From Nitrospiraceae bacterium (GTDB lineage: Bacteria > Nitrospirota > Thermodesulfovibrionia > Thermodesulfovibrionales > UBA9159), in assembly GCA_003453735.1 (NCBI GenBank), contig DMNE01000017.1, positions 19,429-25,797 on the forward strand: a stretch of DNA of 6,369 bases, given 5' to 3'. Positions 1-6,327 of the stretch are shown piece after piece. A program made the translations under genes and the position numbers. The number at the start of each line of letters is the position of its first letter. The stretch's first letter is position 1. Under the pieces are notes generated by a model. It did not search any database and was not told the DNA's origin. It was given only the letters and a program-made list of their open reading frames with translations.

Positions 1-1
1 T

Positions 2-634
2 AAAATATCCTGTCACGACTGTCATGGCGGCGATTCAAAGGATGCAGCCATGGCGATGTCTCCCCAAAGGGGTTTCCTCGGGACCCCAAATTATGTGCAA
101 GTTCCGGAGTTCTGTGGGAAGTGCCATATCGGCATTCTGAAGAATTATCTCGATAGTGGGCATGGCAAGGCTCTCAAGGCTTCCGGGAAGGGACCCAATT
201 GTGTGACCTGTCATGGTTCTCATAATATACAGAAGGCGAGTATCGATATTATCAATGAACAACGCTGCTCAAAATGTCATTCTTATGAAAGGGCCCAGAT
301 AATGAAACAGACCCTCTTTCTTACTGAAGAGAAAATAAGCAAGTTAGAGAGTAATTTCAAGGCGCTGAGAGAAGAGGGAGTCTTTCCTGAGGAAGGAGAA
401 AAGAGTCTTTTCAGCACAGAGGCAGAATTTCGAACCCTTTTTCATACGGTTGATGTATCCCTTATTAAGGAGCGGACCGATGATTTTACAAAGAGATTGA
501 ACGTTATAGAAAAAGATATACAAGATACCTCCCTTGAACTTGGTTTCAGGAAAAACTTCTCGACATTCTTGATGTTGCTTTTTGCGGGAATGGCCGTTGT
601 GATAGTGCTGCTGTCAAAACCACCGAAGGATTAG
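2..634 (+). CDS. Multihaem cytochrome c with C-terminal membrane anchor, 5'-truncated by the window edge
   Basis: The frame is open from the first full codon of the window, and a CXXCH site (CHDCH) lies before the first ATG at 50. The gene therefore starts upstream and the ATG at 50 is not its start. The visible 210 residues hold four CXXCH c-haem sites: CHDCH (residues 4-8), CGKCH (38-42), CVTCH (67-71) and CSKCH (89-93). More may lie outside. The spacing, and a His in HGKAL that could be a distal ligand, fit small c3/c7-like multihaem domains. Residues about 94-184 are Lys/Glu-rich, probably helical and free of haem sites. A hydrophobic segment at about 186-205 is followed by a short basic tail, so the haem domain is probably periplasmic and held by a C-terminal helix. 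Role inferred: membrane-tethered periplasmic electron carrier. The partner is unknown. No hairpin terminator is seen between the stop and the insertion sequence 47 bases downstream. Confidence 0.88.
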   Translation, partial: KISCHDCHGGDSKDAAMAMSPQRGFLGTPNYVQVPEFCGKCHIGILKNYLDSGHGKALKASGKGPNCVTCHGSHNIQKASIDIINEQRCSKCHSYERAQIMKQTLFLTEEKISKLESNFKALREEGVFPEEGEKSLFSTEAEFRTLFHTVDVSLIKERTDDFTKRLNVIEKDIQDTSLELGFRKNFSTFLMLLFAGMAVVIVLLSKPPKD

Positions 635-679
635 CTATCCCGTCTAGACTCCGCATTATCTTAACATCTCCTGGCCTAC

Positions 680-681
680 TA
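680..681. repeat. Left TA of the insertion-site duplication
   Basis: A TA dinucleotide abuts the left inverted repeat and is matched by TA at 1818-1819 beyond the right repeat. IS630-family elements duplicate a TA on insertion. Outer context is C-TA on the left and TA-G on the right, so the pre-insertion site is reconstructed as CTAG within GGCCTACTAGCGTTTC. Confidence 0.75.
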
Positions 682-708
682 GTGCTCTGTCTCAGAAATA
701 ACTTGACA
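682..708 (+). repeat. Left terminal inverted repeat (IRL) of the IS630 element
   Basis: The outer part reads GTGCTCTGTCTC and the inner part ends in CTTGACA. It pairs with the right end at 17 of 27 positions, with matching blocks GTG, TGTCTC, CTT and ACA. The inner end TTGACA (703-708) is also a consensus -35 box. Confidence 0.75.
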
Positions 709-731
709 TAAACGAGAAAAACATGTATAGT
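703..731 (+). promoter_or_regulatory. Sigma-70-type promoter of the transposase, with its -35 box in the left inverted repeat
   Basis: TTGACA (703-708) matches the -35 consensus exactly. It is followed by a 17-base spacer and TATAGT (726-731), five of six matches to TATAAT. The expected transcription start is about 737-739, which coincides with the ATG at 738. The -10 box lies inside the reading frame if the upstream ATG at 723 were used, so 723 is unlikely to be the start from this promoter. Confidence 0.6.
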
Positions 732-737
732 GAATCC

Positions 738-1820
738 ATGAGCAGAAGAGCGGCAGAAATTATTCTTTCAGACGAGGAGCAATCGAAGATAACAATGTGG
801 GCGAAGGGAAGGCGCTTTCCCGCTCGATTGGTTCAGAGAGCACAAATTATTCTGATGGCAGCCAGAGGGGCATTCAGTAAGGACATTGCTGCAAAGCTGG
901 GAACAACAAGGCCCACCGTACAACTGTGGCGAGACCGATTTCTGGCACTTCGGTTAGCTGGGATAACGAAAGATGCTCCTCGTCCTGGACGTCTGCCGAG
1001 AATTTCAGCGGAGAAAATCACTGAAGTGGTGAGGGCAACCCTTCACGAGAAGCCCTCGAATGCGACTCACTGGAGTACGCGTTCTATGGCAGCGGCTCAG
1101 GGGATTAGTAAGGCAACGGTCTGTAGGATCTGGAATCAACACAATCTTAAACCTCATTTGGTAAAGACATTCAAACTGAGCCGTGAGAAACATTTTGTGG
1201 AGAAATTGCGCGATATCGTTGGCCTCTATATGAACCCACCAGATAAGGCGCTGGTGCTGTGCGTTGACGAGAAGAGCCAAATTCAGGCGCTTGATAGAAC
1301 ACAGCCGGGGTTACCCATGAAAAAAGGACGCTGCGGGACGCAGACGCATGATTATAAACGCAACGGTACAACCACGCTGTTTGCGGCTTTGAGCATGCTT
1401 GATGGGAAAGTCATAGGCGACTGCATGCCCCGTCACAGACATCAGGAATTTATTCGCTTCCTCAAAAAGATAGACAACGAAACGCCGGCAGGTCTGGATC
1501 TGCATCTCATAGTAGACAATTATGGGACACACAAACATCCCCGTGTAAAATCTTGGCTTAGTCGGCATCCTCGCTTTCACCTTCATTTTATTCCGACTTC
1601 AAGCTCCTGGTTAAATTTGGTTGAAAGATGGTTCCGTGAAATCACCCAGAAACGGATTCGCCGCGGTACGTTTCAAAGTGTGCCAGATTTGATTACAGCG
1701 ATCAACGATTATCTGGAAAATCATAATCAGAATCCTCAGGTCTTTGTTTGGAGCGCGTCAGCAGATCAGATCTTAACAACAATAGCTAAATGTAAAGAAG
1801 TGTTGGAGACACTACACTAG
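738..1820 (+). CDS. IS630-family transposase (DDE type)
   Basis: Catalyses excision and integration of the surrounding element at TA sites. From the ATG at 738 the protein is 360 residues; an in-frame ATG at 723 would add five (MYSES). I prefer 738 because a near-consensus promoter places the transcript start there, although neither ATG has a clear ribosome binding site. Numbered from 723, a helix-turn-helix lies at about 52-75, a second DNA-binding helix pair at about 116-139, and the RNase H-like catalytic domain follows. The catalytic acids are Asp182 in VDEKSQ, Asp265 in VDNYGTHK and Glu301 in [12 protein letters not shown], with 35 residues between the last two, as in the IS630/Tc1 group. 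No frameshift or internal stop is present and length is normal for the family. The stop codon TAG (1818-1820) is not part of the element: it is the target-site TA plus the flanking G. Confidence 0.93.
   Translation: MSRRAAEIILSDEEQSKITMWAKGRRFPARLVQRAQIILMAARGAFSKDIAAKLGTTRPTVQLWRDRFLALRLAGITKDAPRPGRLPRISAEKITEVVRATLHEKPSNATHWSTRSMAAAQGISKATVCRIWNQHNLKPHLVKTFKLSREKHFVEKLRDIVGLYMNPPDKALVLCVDEKSQIQALDRTQPGLPMKKGRCGTQTHDYKRNGTTTLFAALSMLDGKVIGDCMPRHRHQEFIRFLKKIDNETPAGLDLHLIVDNYGTHKHPRVKSWLSRHPRFHLHFIPTSSSWLNLVERWFREITQKRIRRGTFQSVPDLITAINDYLENHNQNPQVFVWSASADQILTTIAKCKEVLETLH
1791..1817 (-). repeat. Right terminal inverted repeat (IRR) of the IS630 element
   Basis: Read on the minus strand its outer part is GTGTAGTGTCTC and its inner part ends in CTTTACA, matching IRL at 17 of 27 positions. 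The repeat lies wholly within the last codons of the transposase gene, so the end of the protein is encoded by the element terminus. Confidence 0.75.
1818..1819. repeat. Right TA of the insertion-site duplication, forming the first two bases of the transposase stop codon
   Basis: TA directly follows the right inverted repeat and matches TA at 680-681. With the following G it forms the TAG stop of the transposase. Confidence 0.75.
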
Positions 1821-2234
1821 CGTTTCTACACCACGGACAAATTCTATGACATCAATGACATCCTCAGACCATCAAACGGTACTCCGAGGTCCCATGGGCA
1901 AGCACTCTGCCGAACCTCGGTCCTTGATCATGCCCTTTGTTGTATCTGCAGTACTTCTGTAGTTTGTCCGCATAGCGTACTAACTTCTCCCTGAAGCACG
2001 AAACTCTAGGCATGTGATTACAGAAGACTGGACTGGATGAAGCAGACGAGAAGACTATTCCGGAAACGATCGCCTTTGAGGAGAACCATCTCAGATCCGG
2101 GCGGCAACGGATGCGCAGGATCGCCAAACTCATGATTGCCGCAGTTGTTTCGCGTTAATATACTGAAAATATGAACAAGACCCGCAATTTCACTGTGAAG
2201 CAGAGCAGGAATGGACGGTCACGCAGAGATAGGG
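1821..2234. other. Intergenic stretch of about 410 bases without a convincing gene, probably degenerate
   Basis: No reading frame here has a start, ribosome binding site and recognisable product together. On the minus strand a frame at 2133-1864 (89 codons) is protein-like only in its last part (FREKLVRYADKLQKYCRY, then a basic stretch). On the plus strand a frame ending in TAA at about 2156-2158 reads protein-like over its last 45 or so codons (EENHLRSGRQRMRRIAKLM). Protein-like pieces on opposite strands within a few hundred bases suggest decayed genes or mobile-element remnants, but I do not recognise either. One inverted repeat is present (1884-1920). I see no terminator with a U-tract for the minus-strand operon that ends at 2235. 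Confidence 0.4.
1884..1920. repeat. Inverted repeat, 7-bp arms
   Basis: CCGAGGT (1884-1890) and ACCTCGG (1914-1920) are perfect complements around a 23-base loop. The loop is long and no T-run follows, so a terminator role is not supported. It may be an old element end or a chance match. Confidence 0.35.
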
Positions 2235-3491
2235 TCACTTATGTGAGCGTTGGGCCACCGGAGCATTGTGTCCGTTCTGTACGTTCGTCGCAAATCTCAG
2301 TTTACCGGTATAAATCGGGATGGCAAATTTGAGCAGCAAGGTATAAATTAATGCTCCTGCAGCCCATACCCCAAGCGTTATCAATACTTCAGGCACCGTT
2401 GGCGAGTATTCATATATCTCTCCAAGGGTATCGGGCACAAATCCGGGAATTACAAGGCCCAGCCCTTTCTCGATGTATACACCGATGATGACGAAGACGC
2501 ACGCCATATTCAGGGTCATAAAGTTCTCGCGGGTCTTAGGCAAAAGGAACATGAAAAAAGAGGTGATGTTGAGAATGGTTGCAAACCAAATCCATGGAAC
2601 AAGGGCATTTTTCCCATGAAGACCAAAGTAAAGATATTTGATAGAATACGTGTCGATGCTTCCTGAATAAAATTCCTTAAAAACTTCCGCACCAAGAAGG
2701 AAGAGGTTTAAGCCCATCGCATAGGCGATCAATTCAGCGATCTTGAAGATTGCGCGGTTTTCGATCTCGACCTCCGATGTTCTCCGGATGATCTGAAAGA
2801 GAATAATCATGATCGCCGGGCCGGAACAGAACGCAGAGGCAAGGAATCGGGGCGCAAGGATTGATGCGTTCCAGAACGGCCTGGCTGAAAGGCCGTTATA
2901 GAGGAATGCTGTCACCGTATGAATACTGACAGCCCATGGTATCGAAAGGATAATCAAAGGCCCGATAACGGACATTTTGTACTCCTTACCGATAGAGAGA
3001 CGGTATAAGACATAGAACGCGATAAAGGTATTTATAGCCAGATAGCCGTTCAATACCAACACATCCCAAGCGAGAAGGGATGCCGGGAAGTGCATTTTGC
3101 CGATGACCGGCAAAATGTGCCACGCCCGCAACGGCTGGCCCATGTCAATCATGACAAAGAGAAGGCACATCGTAATGGCAGTGATAGCAAGGAGTTCCCC
3201 GAACAGCACGATCTCTTTTATCGGCTTAAAATTATAGATATAGGCGGGGATAACGAGCAATACAGCGGCAGCAGCGACCCCCACAAGAAAGGTAAAGTTC
3301 GAGATGAAGAATCCCCAGGAGACCTGGTCTCGCATGCCTGTCGTTATCAATCCCCTCTGATACTGGTCACTATAAGCACTGATTCCCAAAAAGATCAAGA
3401 AACAGAGAAAGGCAATCCAGAGGTAGTATTTTTTGTCTCCTACAAAGATCTGGCGCAAGGCTATAAAGAAATTTTTTATGAGATGGGTCAT
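2235..3491 (-). CDS. NrfD/PsrC-family integral membrane subunit (DsrP-like), NrfD-like protein B
   Basis: Probable quinone-interacting membrane subunit of a periplasm-facing oxidoreductase; the family passes electrons between the quinone pool and a docked four-cluster Fe-S subunit. The 418 residues form about ten hydrophobic helices (approximately 23-40, 60-86, 97-116, 143-163, 173-197, 210-233, 250-273, 299-317, 327-346, 368-393) with a short basic N-terminus and a hydrophilic C-terminal tail of about 25 residues. GMRDQVSWGFFISNF near residue 52 and APRFLASAFCSGPA near residue 213 resemble DsrP-type members. Length is normal. The start at 3491 has a strong AGGAGGAA ribosome site that overlaps the stop of the Fe-S gene upstream, with 12 bases between the two genes, so the pair is probably translationally coupled. 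It is the last gene of the minus-strand operon. Family assignment is firm; the DsrP likeness is from motif memory and does not prove a sulfite-reduction role. Confidence 0.88.
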   Translation of the reverse strand: MTHLIKNFFIALRQIFVGDKKYYLWIAFLCFLIFLGISAYSDQYQRGLITTGMRDQVSWGFFISNFTFLVGVAAAAVLLVIPAYIYNFKPIKEIVLFGELLAITAITMCLLFVMIDMGQPLRAWHILPVIGKMHFPASLLAWDVLVLNGYLAINTFIAFYVLYRLSIGKEYKMSVIGPLIILSIPWAVSIHTVTAFLYNGLSARPFWNASILAPRFLASAFCSGPAIMIILFQIIRRTSEVEIENRAIFKIAELIAYAMGLNLFLLGAEVFKEFYSGSIDTYSIKYLYFGLHGKNALVPWIWFATILNITSFFMFLLPKTRENFMTLNMACVFVIIGVYIEKGLGLVIPGFVPDTLGEIYEYSPTVPEVLITLGVWAAGALIYTLLLKFAIPIYTGKLRFATNVQNGHNAPVAQRSHK

Positions 3492-3503
3492 CGTCTCTTC
3501 CTC

Positions 3504-4430
3504 CTATGCCCCGTATGCGAAGAAGTAATAAAACTTCGGAGAGGTATTCAGGTCTTCCTTCAGCCTGAAGACCCTCTTGCGTTCAATGAGCTGTCTCATC
3601 TCGCTGTTGGGGTCGAGGAGATTTCCGAATTTTCTCGCTCCTACAGGACATGCCTCGACACACGCAGGATATCTGCCGTTCCTCGTCCTCTGTATGCAGA
3701 ACGTGCACTTCTCGACAACCCCCTTATATCGCGGACGGTTGCCCAGATAGTGTGTCTTCGGATTTATCTCTTCCGGCTTCCTGTTCGGCGTCGCCCAGTT
3801 GAAATGTCGCGCGCCATATGGACAAGCAGCCATGCAGTATCGGCATCCGATACACCAGTTGTAATCGACGACCACTATGCCATCGGGTTCCTTCCATGTT
3901 GCCTGTGTCGGGCACGACCTCACACATGGAGGGTTCTCACACTGCTGGCATTGCACAGGCATATAGAAATACCCCGGCTCGGGAACCTGTGAAGGATTGT
4001 AATATTTTTCAGAGTTTTCGAGGTCGACCCACTTGTCACCTTTTTTAAAACGGAGAACCGTTATCCAGTGTATCTGAGGGTCTTTGGACTGGTTGTTCTC
4101 ATCTACGCAGGCGTATTCGCATCTCCTGCAGCCAATACACCTTGAAAGGTCAAGGCCGTACCCGAAGGTGACTCCCGGTATAGCCTTCTCGACGCCTATT
4201 TTTATCTGCTTTTTATATTTCTGTTCAGCCTCTCTCTCGAGGCGCTCTATTACGTTTTTTATTTCCGCATCATCCATCTCCAAGAAATGCTTCTGGAAAA
4301 AAACCTCCCAGAAAGAGGCATCGGCTTTGTTTAGAGGAAGGGCTGTGGCAGCGAGACCAAGGGCGGCTCCCTTTATGAAGGTCCTCCTGTTAAGATATTT
4401 CTCCGCTCTATTGCCCGTTATCTTTTTCAT
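3504..4430 (-). CDS. Tat-exported ferredoxin-type Fe-S subunit with four [4Fe-4S] sites (NrfC/PsrB/DsrO-like)
   Basis: Periplasmic electron-transfer subunit expected to dock on the NrfD protein encoded next to it. The N-terminus carries a twin-arginine signal (NRRTFIK, residues 14-20) followed by a hydrophobic stretch and an AxA-type site near ADA (36-38). Sixteen cysteines make four cluster sites: Cys98/101/104/108, Cys161/164/169/173, Cys193/196/199/203 and Cys242/245/257/261. In this family clusters usually pair groups I with IV and II with III. Between signal and first site lies a charged, helical insert (about 40-85, with EIKNVIERLEREAEQKYKK). At 308 residues it is somewhat longer than classical NrfC or DsrO because of this insert. 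The start at 4430 is supported by the Tat motif and a GAGGT a few bases upstream. It follows the tetrahaem cytochrome gene by 22 bases and precedes NrfD-like protein B by 12. All cluster ligands are present. Confidence 0.93.
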   Translation of the reverse strand: MKKITGNRAEKYLNRRTFIKGAALGLAATALPLNKADASFWEVFFQKHFLEMDDAEIKNVIERLEREAEQKYKKQIKIGVEKAIPGVTFGYGLDLSRCIGCRRCEYACVDENNQSKDPQIHWITVLRFKKGDKWVDLENSEKYYNPSQVPEPGYFYMPVQCQQCENPPCVRSCPTQATWKEPDGIVVVDYNWCIGCRYCMAACPYGARHFNWATPNRKPEEINPKTHYLGNRPRYKGVVEKCTFCIQRTRNGRYPACVEACPVGARKFGNLLDPNSEMRQLIERKRVFRLKEDLNTSPKFYYFFAYGA

Positions 4431-4452
4431 GTTACCTCGATGAACCCTCCAT

Positions 4453-4977
4453 TTACTTAATTTCTGACGGTGGTATCGGCGGTGGCAGGGGCTCTATCGG
4501 TTTGAACCTGGGGGCATGGGGCCAGTGGCAGTTGACACAGAGCAGATACTGTTTTTCTCCGTTCCACATCCCTGTTCTCTTGCCGTGAATCCCTAACTTC
4601 CAATCGCGCAGCACCGTGCCGTGGCATTGGCCGCAGAGGTTGTATGACTCTTCGAATTTTATCACAGTCCCATTGGCCAGTCTCAGGGTATCCCTGTTGG
4701 TAGGGTTGTGGCAGTCAAAACACCATCCGCCGGGCATGTGCTTCAGTTCAATATCCTGGTGCATCTGTTCGAGTTTCCTCGGTGTTCTGTTCACCGGCAT
4801 ACCCTGGTGACACTGTGAACAAGGGAATATGCCGGGAGAGAAGGGAGGGGGAGAAACAAGAAAATTCTTGGGTATTTCCTCCTCTGCCGATGTGAGGGCT
4901 GCGAATGCAAAGAAAAAACAGAGCAAAACTCCAACAAATACGGAGACAGATAGTAGGTTAGTTTTCGTTTCGATCAT
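4453..4977 (-). CDS. Tetrahaem cytochrome c, secreted or N-terminally anchored
   Basis: Periplasmic haem subunit, probably the electron entry or exit of the Fe-S/NrfD module encoded immediately downstream. Of 174 residues, 8-30 form a hydrophobic signal or anchor, with possible cleavage after LTSA (31). Four CXXCH sites follow: CSQCH (53-57), CFDCH (86-90), CGQCH (115-119) and CVNCH (147-151). Extra histidines (His73, His80, His131, His154) could serve as distal ligands. The C-terminus is proline-rich (FKPIEPLPPPIPPS). The order cytochrome, Tat Fe-S, NrfD is that of dsrJ-O-P, but DsrJ has three haems, and CbcS-type cytochromes of metal reducers are an alternative comparison. The start at 4977 is the only plausible one, since an in-frame TAA lies four codons upstream and the signal begins at once. 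No ribosome binding site is visible there; a candidate promoter just upstream would give a transcript with almost no leader. Confidence 0.9.
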   Translation of the reverse strand: MIETKTNLLSVSVFVGVLLCFFFAFAALTSAEEEIPKNFLVSPPPFSPGIFPCSQCHQGMPVNRTPRKLEQMHQDIELKHMPGGWCFDCHNPTNRDTLRLANGTVIKFEESYNLCGQCHGTVLRDWKLGIHGKRTGMWNGEKQYLLCVNCHWPHAPRFKPIEPLPPPIPPSEIK

Positions 4978-4988
4978 ACAGCTATTTT

Positions 4989-5018
4989 ATTCTAAGATAA
5001 TTCTTATCTTTATTTCAA
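4989..5018 (-). promoter_or_regulatory. Candidate promoter with an embedded palindrome upstream of the tetrahaem cytochrome gene
   Basis: Read on the minus strand: TTGAAA (5018-5013), 18 bases, TAGAAT (4994-4989). A start 7 or so bases further falls about 5 bases before the ATG at 4977. Within the spacer lies the perfect palindrome AAGATAA-N3-TTATCTT (4994-5010), whose edge overlaps the -10 box, the position expected for a repressor operator. The AT-rich 7-bp arms could also fold weakly in RNA, but no U-tract follows. It lies in the 94-base gap after the stop of NrfD-like protein A, the widest gap inside the minus-strand group. Assignment is inference from sequence only. Confidence 0.4.
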
Positions 5019-5071
5019 GAACAATTAGAAGACCTCTCAAGCACTTCCTTGATAGACGACACACCATGCGA

Positions 5072-6325
5072 TTAGTGCGACTCCTCGAAACCGAATATAG
5101 GCAAGACCTTGCTCAATATCCAGAACAGAACAAAAGGAGTTGCTGCAACGGTAAGAGCACCCATCAGTCCTTCTTTAAATGTTTCGATGTTGTGAGGAAT
5201 GATCGGCATGACGTAGTGCATATAGCCCATAAAGGTCAGGGAGAATGACTGGCCGCCGATGACAACATTCCACCTCATCATGAAAACACCGAAGAGAACG
5301 AGGATTACTCCGACCACGGCTCTTTTGATTGAAAGTTTCGGCATCAAGAAAATGATAAAGGGTAAAAGGTTCCCAATACCGTATTGGAGGATAAAGATGT
5401 CGGCAAAATCTTTTCCGTAGATAACGCTCCTGAGGATATCCCATGTTTTAACCGCAGTATATCCTCGGAAAATGAGGTCTAGGAGCTCGAGGCTGATGGC
5501 AAAGATCATGAAGAAGAGAAGATACCTTGCTGTCATCCGAATCTCATGCAGCTCGACACCCCTTATCTCATCCTGGGACGGATAAGTCGAGTACGGTGTC
5601 CTCTTGCGTGCCGCGAAGAATTTCCGTATCTCCATGACGACGATATAAGTCAGCATGCAGAGGGCGATTCCTGAGACTATGGCAGACATGATGAATATGA
5701 CCGGCATAAGCGGTGTCATCCAGAGAGCATTTGCCTTAACAGAACCGAAAATGAAACCAGCATATCCGTGGAGGAAACATGCGACAGGAATTCCGATACC
5801 CGCAAGGATTTTCACGGCCTTTTCATCTTTATGGAGGGCCTCCTCACTCACATCGTATGCACCAAGTGTCAGGACAGAGAATATTCGATATCTAATCGTC
5901 TCTGCAAGGCTCTTATCCTGCTTCTTCTGCAGGGAAAGGGCGGTATCGACGAAGTGCTTCCGAAAGACAAACCATATTTCGGAGGCAACGATAGCCCCGT
6001 AAGTGGAAAAGACGATGCCAAAGGCTGCAATGGCAGAGGTGAAATGGGGGCTCATCATCACTTCGATTCCCCTCTGCGGTTGCTGCAGATGCATCAAAAG
6101 CGGCATCATTGCCACCGGCAAAAGGGCGAAGGAGAAGACGAGAGAAAACCGTGCCATATCCTTCAGCTGTTTTATGCCGAATACATGATAGAGAGACGAA
6201 AGAACAAAGGCACCTGCAACGAGACCGGTCATGAACGGGTACATGACGATTTGTATAGACCAGTAGATATACTCATTTGGAAGGACAAAGAGCTCCTTTA
6301 ATGTCCACGCTTCTCCATGAACCAT
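5072..6325 (-). CDS. NrfD/PsrC/HybB-family integral membrane subunit, NrfD-like protein A
   Basis: Probable quinone-interacting membrane subunit of an oxidoreductase, partner of a ferredoxin-type subunit whose tail is encoded just upstream. The 417 residues form about nine or ten hydrophobic segments (approximately 25-47, 58-78, 97-121, 171-195, 203-233, 265-286, 306-328, 334-350, 388-410). Two long charged segments interrupt them (about 122-170 and 234-264), a layout unlike NrfD-like protein B. MRWNVVIGGQS (350-360), near the C-terminus, resembles a conserved block of HybB/ActC-type NrfD proteins. The start at 6325 is fixed by a nearly perfect AGGAGGTGA ribosome site seven bases upstream. 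The stop of the preceding partial gene is only 2 bases away, so the two are probably coupled. The protein shares little visible identity with NrfD-like protein B, so the two do not look like a recent tandem duplication. Confidence 0.88.
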   Translation of the reverse strand: MVHGEAWTLKELFVLPNEYIYWSIQIVMYPFMTGLVAGAFVLSSLYHVFGIKQLKDMARFSLVFSFALLPVAMMPLLMHLQQPQRGIEVMMSPHFTSAIAAFGIVFSTYGAIVASEIWFVFRKHFVDTALSLQKKQDKSLAETIRYRIFSVLTLGAYDVSEEALHKDEKAVKILAGIGIPVACFLHGYAGFIFGSVKANALWMTPLMPVIFIMSAIVSGIALCMLTYIVVMEIRKFFAARKRTPYSTYPSQDEIRGVELHEIRMTARYLLFFMIFAISLELLDLIFRGYTAVKTWDILRSVIYGKDFADIFILQYGIGNLLPFIIFLMPKLSIKRAVVGVILVLFGVFMMRWNVVIGGQSFSLTFMGYMHYVMPIIPHNIETFKEGLMGALTVAATPFVLFWILSKVLPIFGFEESH

Positions 6326-6327
6326 GT

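Larger units (their letters stand above)
682..1817 (+). mobile_element. Complete IS630-family insertion sequence (1136 bp)
   Basis: The element holds a single full-length DDE transposase gene in plus orientation. Its ends are imperfect inverted repeats of 27 bp (682-708 and 1791-1817; 17 of 27 positions match, 9 of the outer 12), each bordered by TA. The intact reading frame, recognisable ends and flanking TA indicate an element that is complete and may still be mobile. It sits 47 bases after the stop of the upstream cytochrome gene and does not interrupt a recognisable gene. IS630 family membership rests on the transposase catalytic motifs and the TA target. I cannot name the particular element. 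Confidence 0.88.

Noticed and set aside
50..634. ATG at 50 as the start of the first cytochrome
   Set aside because: A CXXCH haem site is encoded in frame before it, there is no signal peptide after it, and the frame is open to the window edge.
1846..1962. 38-codon plus-strand frame starting MTSMTSSD
   Set aside because: No ribosome site, no recognisable product, and competing readings on the other strand.
1864..2133. 89-codon minus-strand frame as a real gene
   Set aside because: No ribosome site and no recognised family. The first half reads like the antisense of a better plus-strand fragment. Described only as part of the degenerate stretch.
2235..2246. TCAC-TTAT-GTGA palindrome at the end of NrfD-like protein B
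   Set aside because: Arms of 4 bp overlapping the stop codon are expected by chance, and it is too short for a terminator with no T-run.
3090..3992. 300-codon open frame on the plus strand
   Set aside because: It lies antisense to NrfD-like protein B and the Fe-S gene, crosses their boundary, and its product shows no domain. The minus-strand genes have complete motifs, so this is a shadow.
4453..4977. Lipoprotein signal at Cys20 of the tetrahaem cytochrome
   Set aside because: The residues before Cys20 are VLL, and a lipobox needs a small residue just before the cysteine. The hydrophobic core also continues past it.
2235..4977. Naming the trio dsrJ, dsrO and dsrP
   Set aside because: The cytochrome has four haem sites instead of three, the Fe-S protein has an extra insert, and no dsrM or dsrK is adjacent. 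Likeness is noted without assigning symbols.
5768..6301. 177-codon open frame on the plus strand
   Set aside because: Antisense to NrfD-like protein A, with a Cys/His/Lys-rich product typical of reversed membrane-protein codons and no ribosome site.
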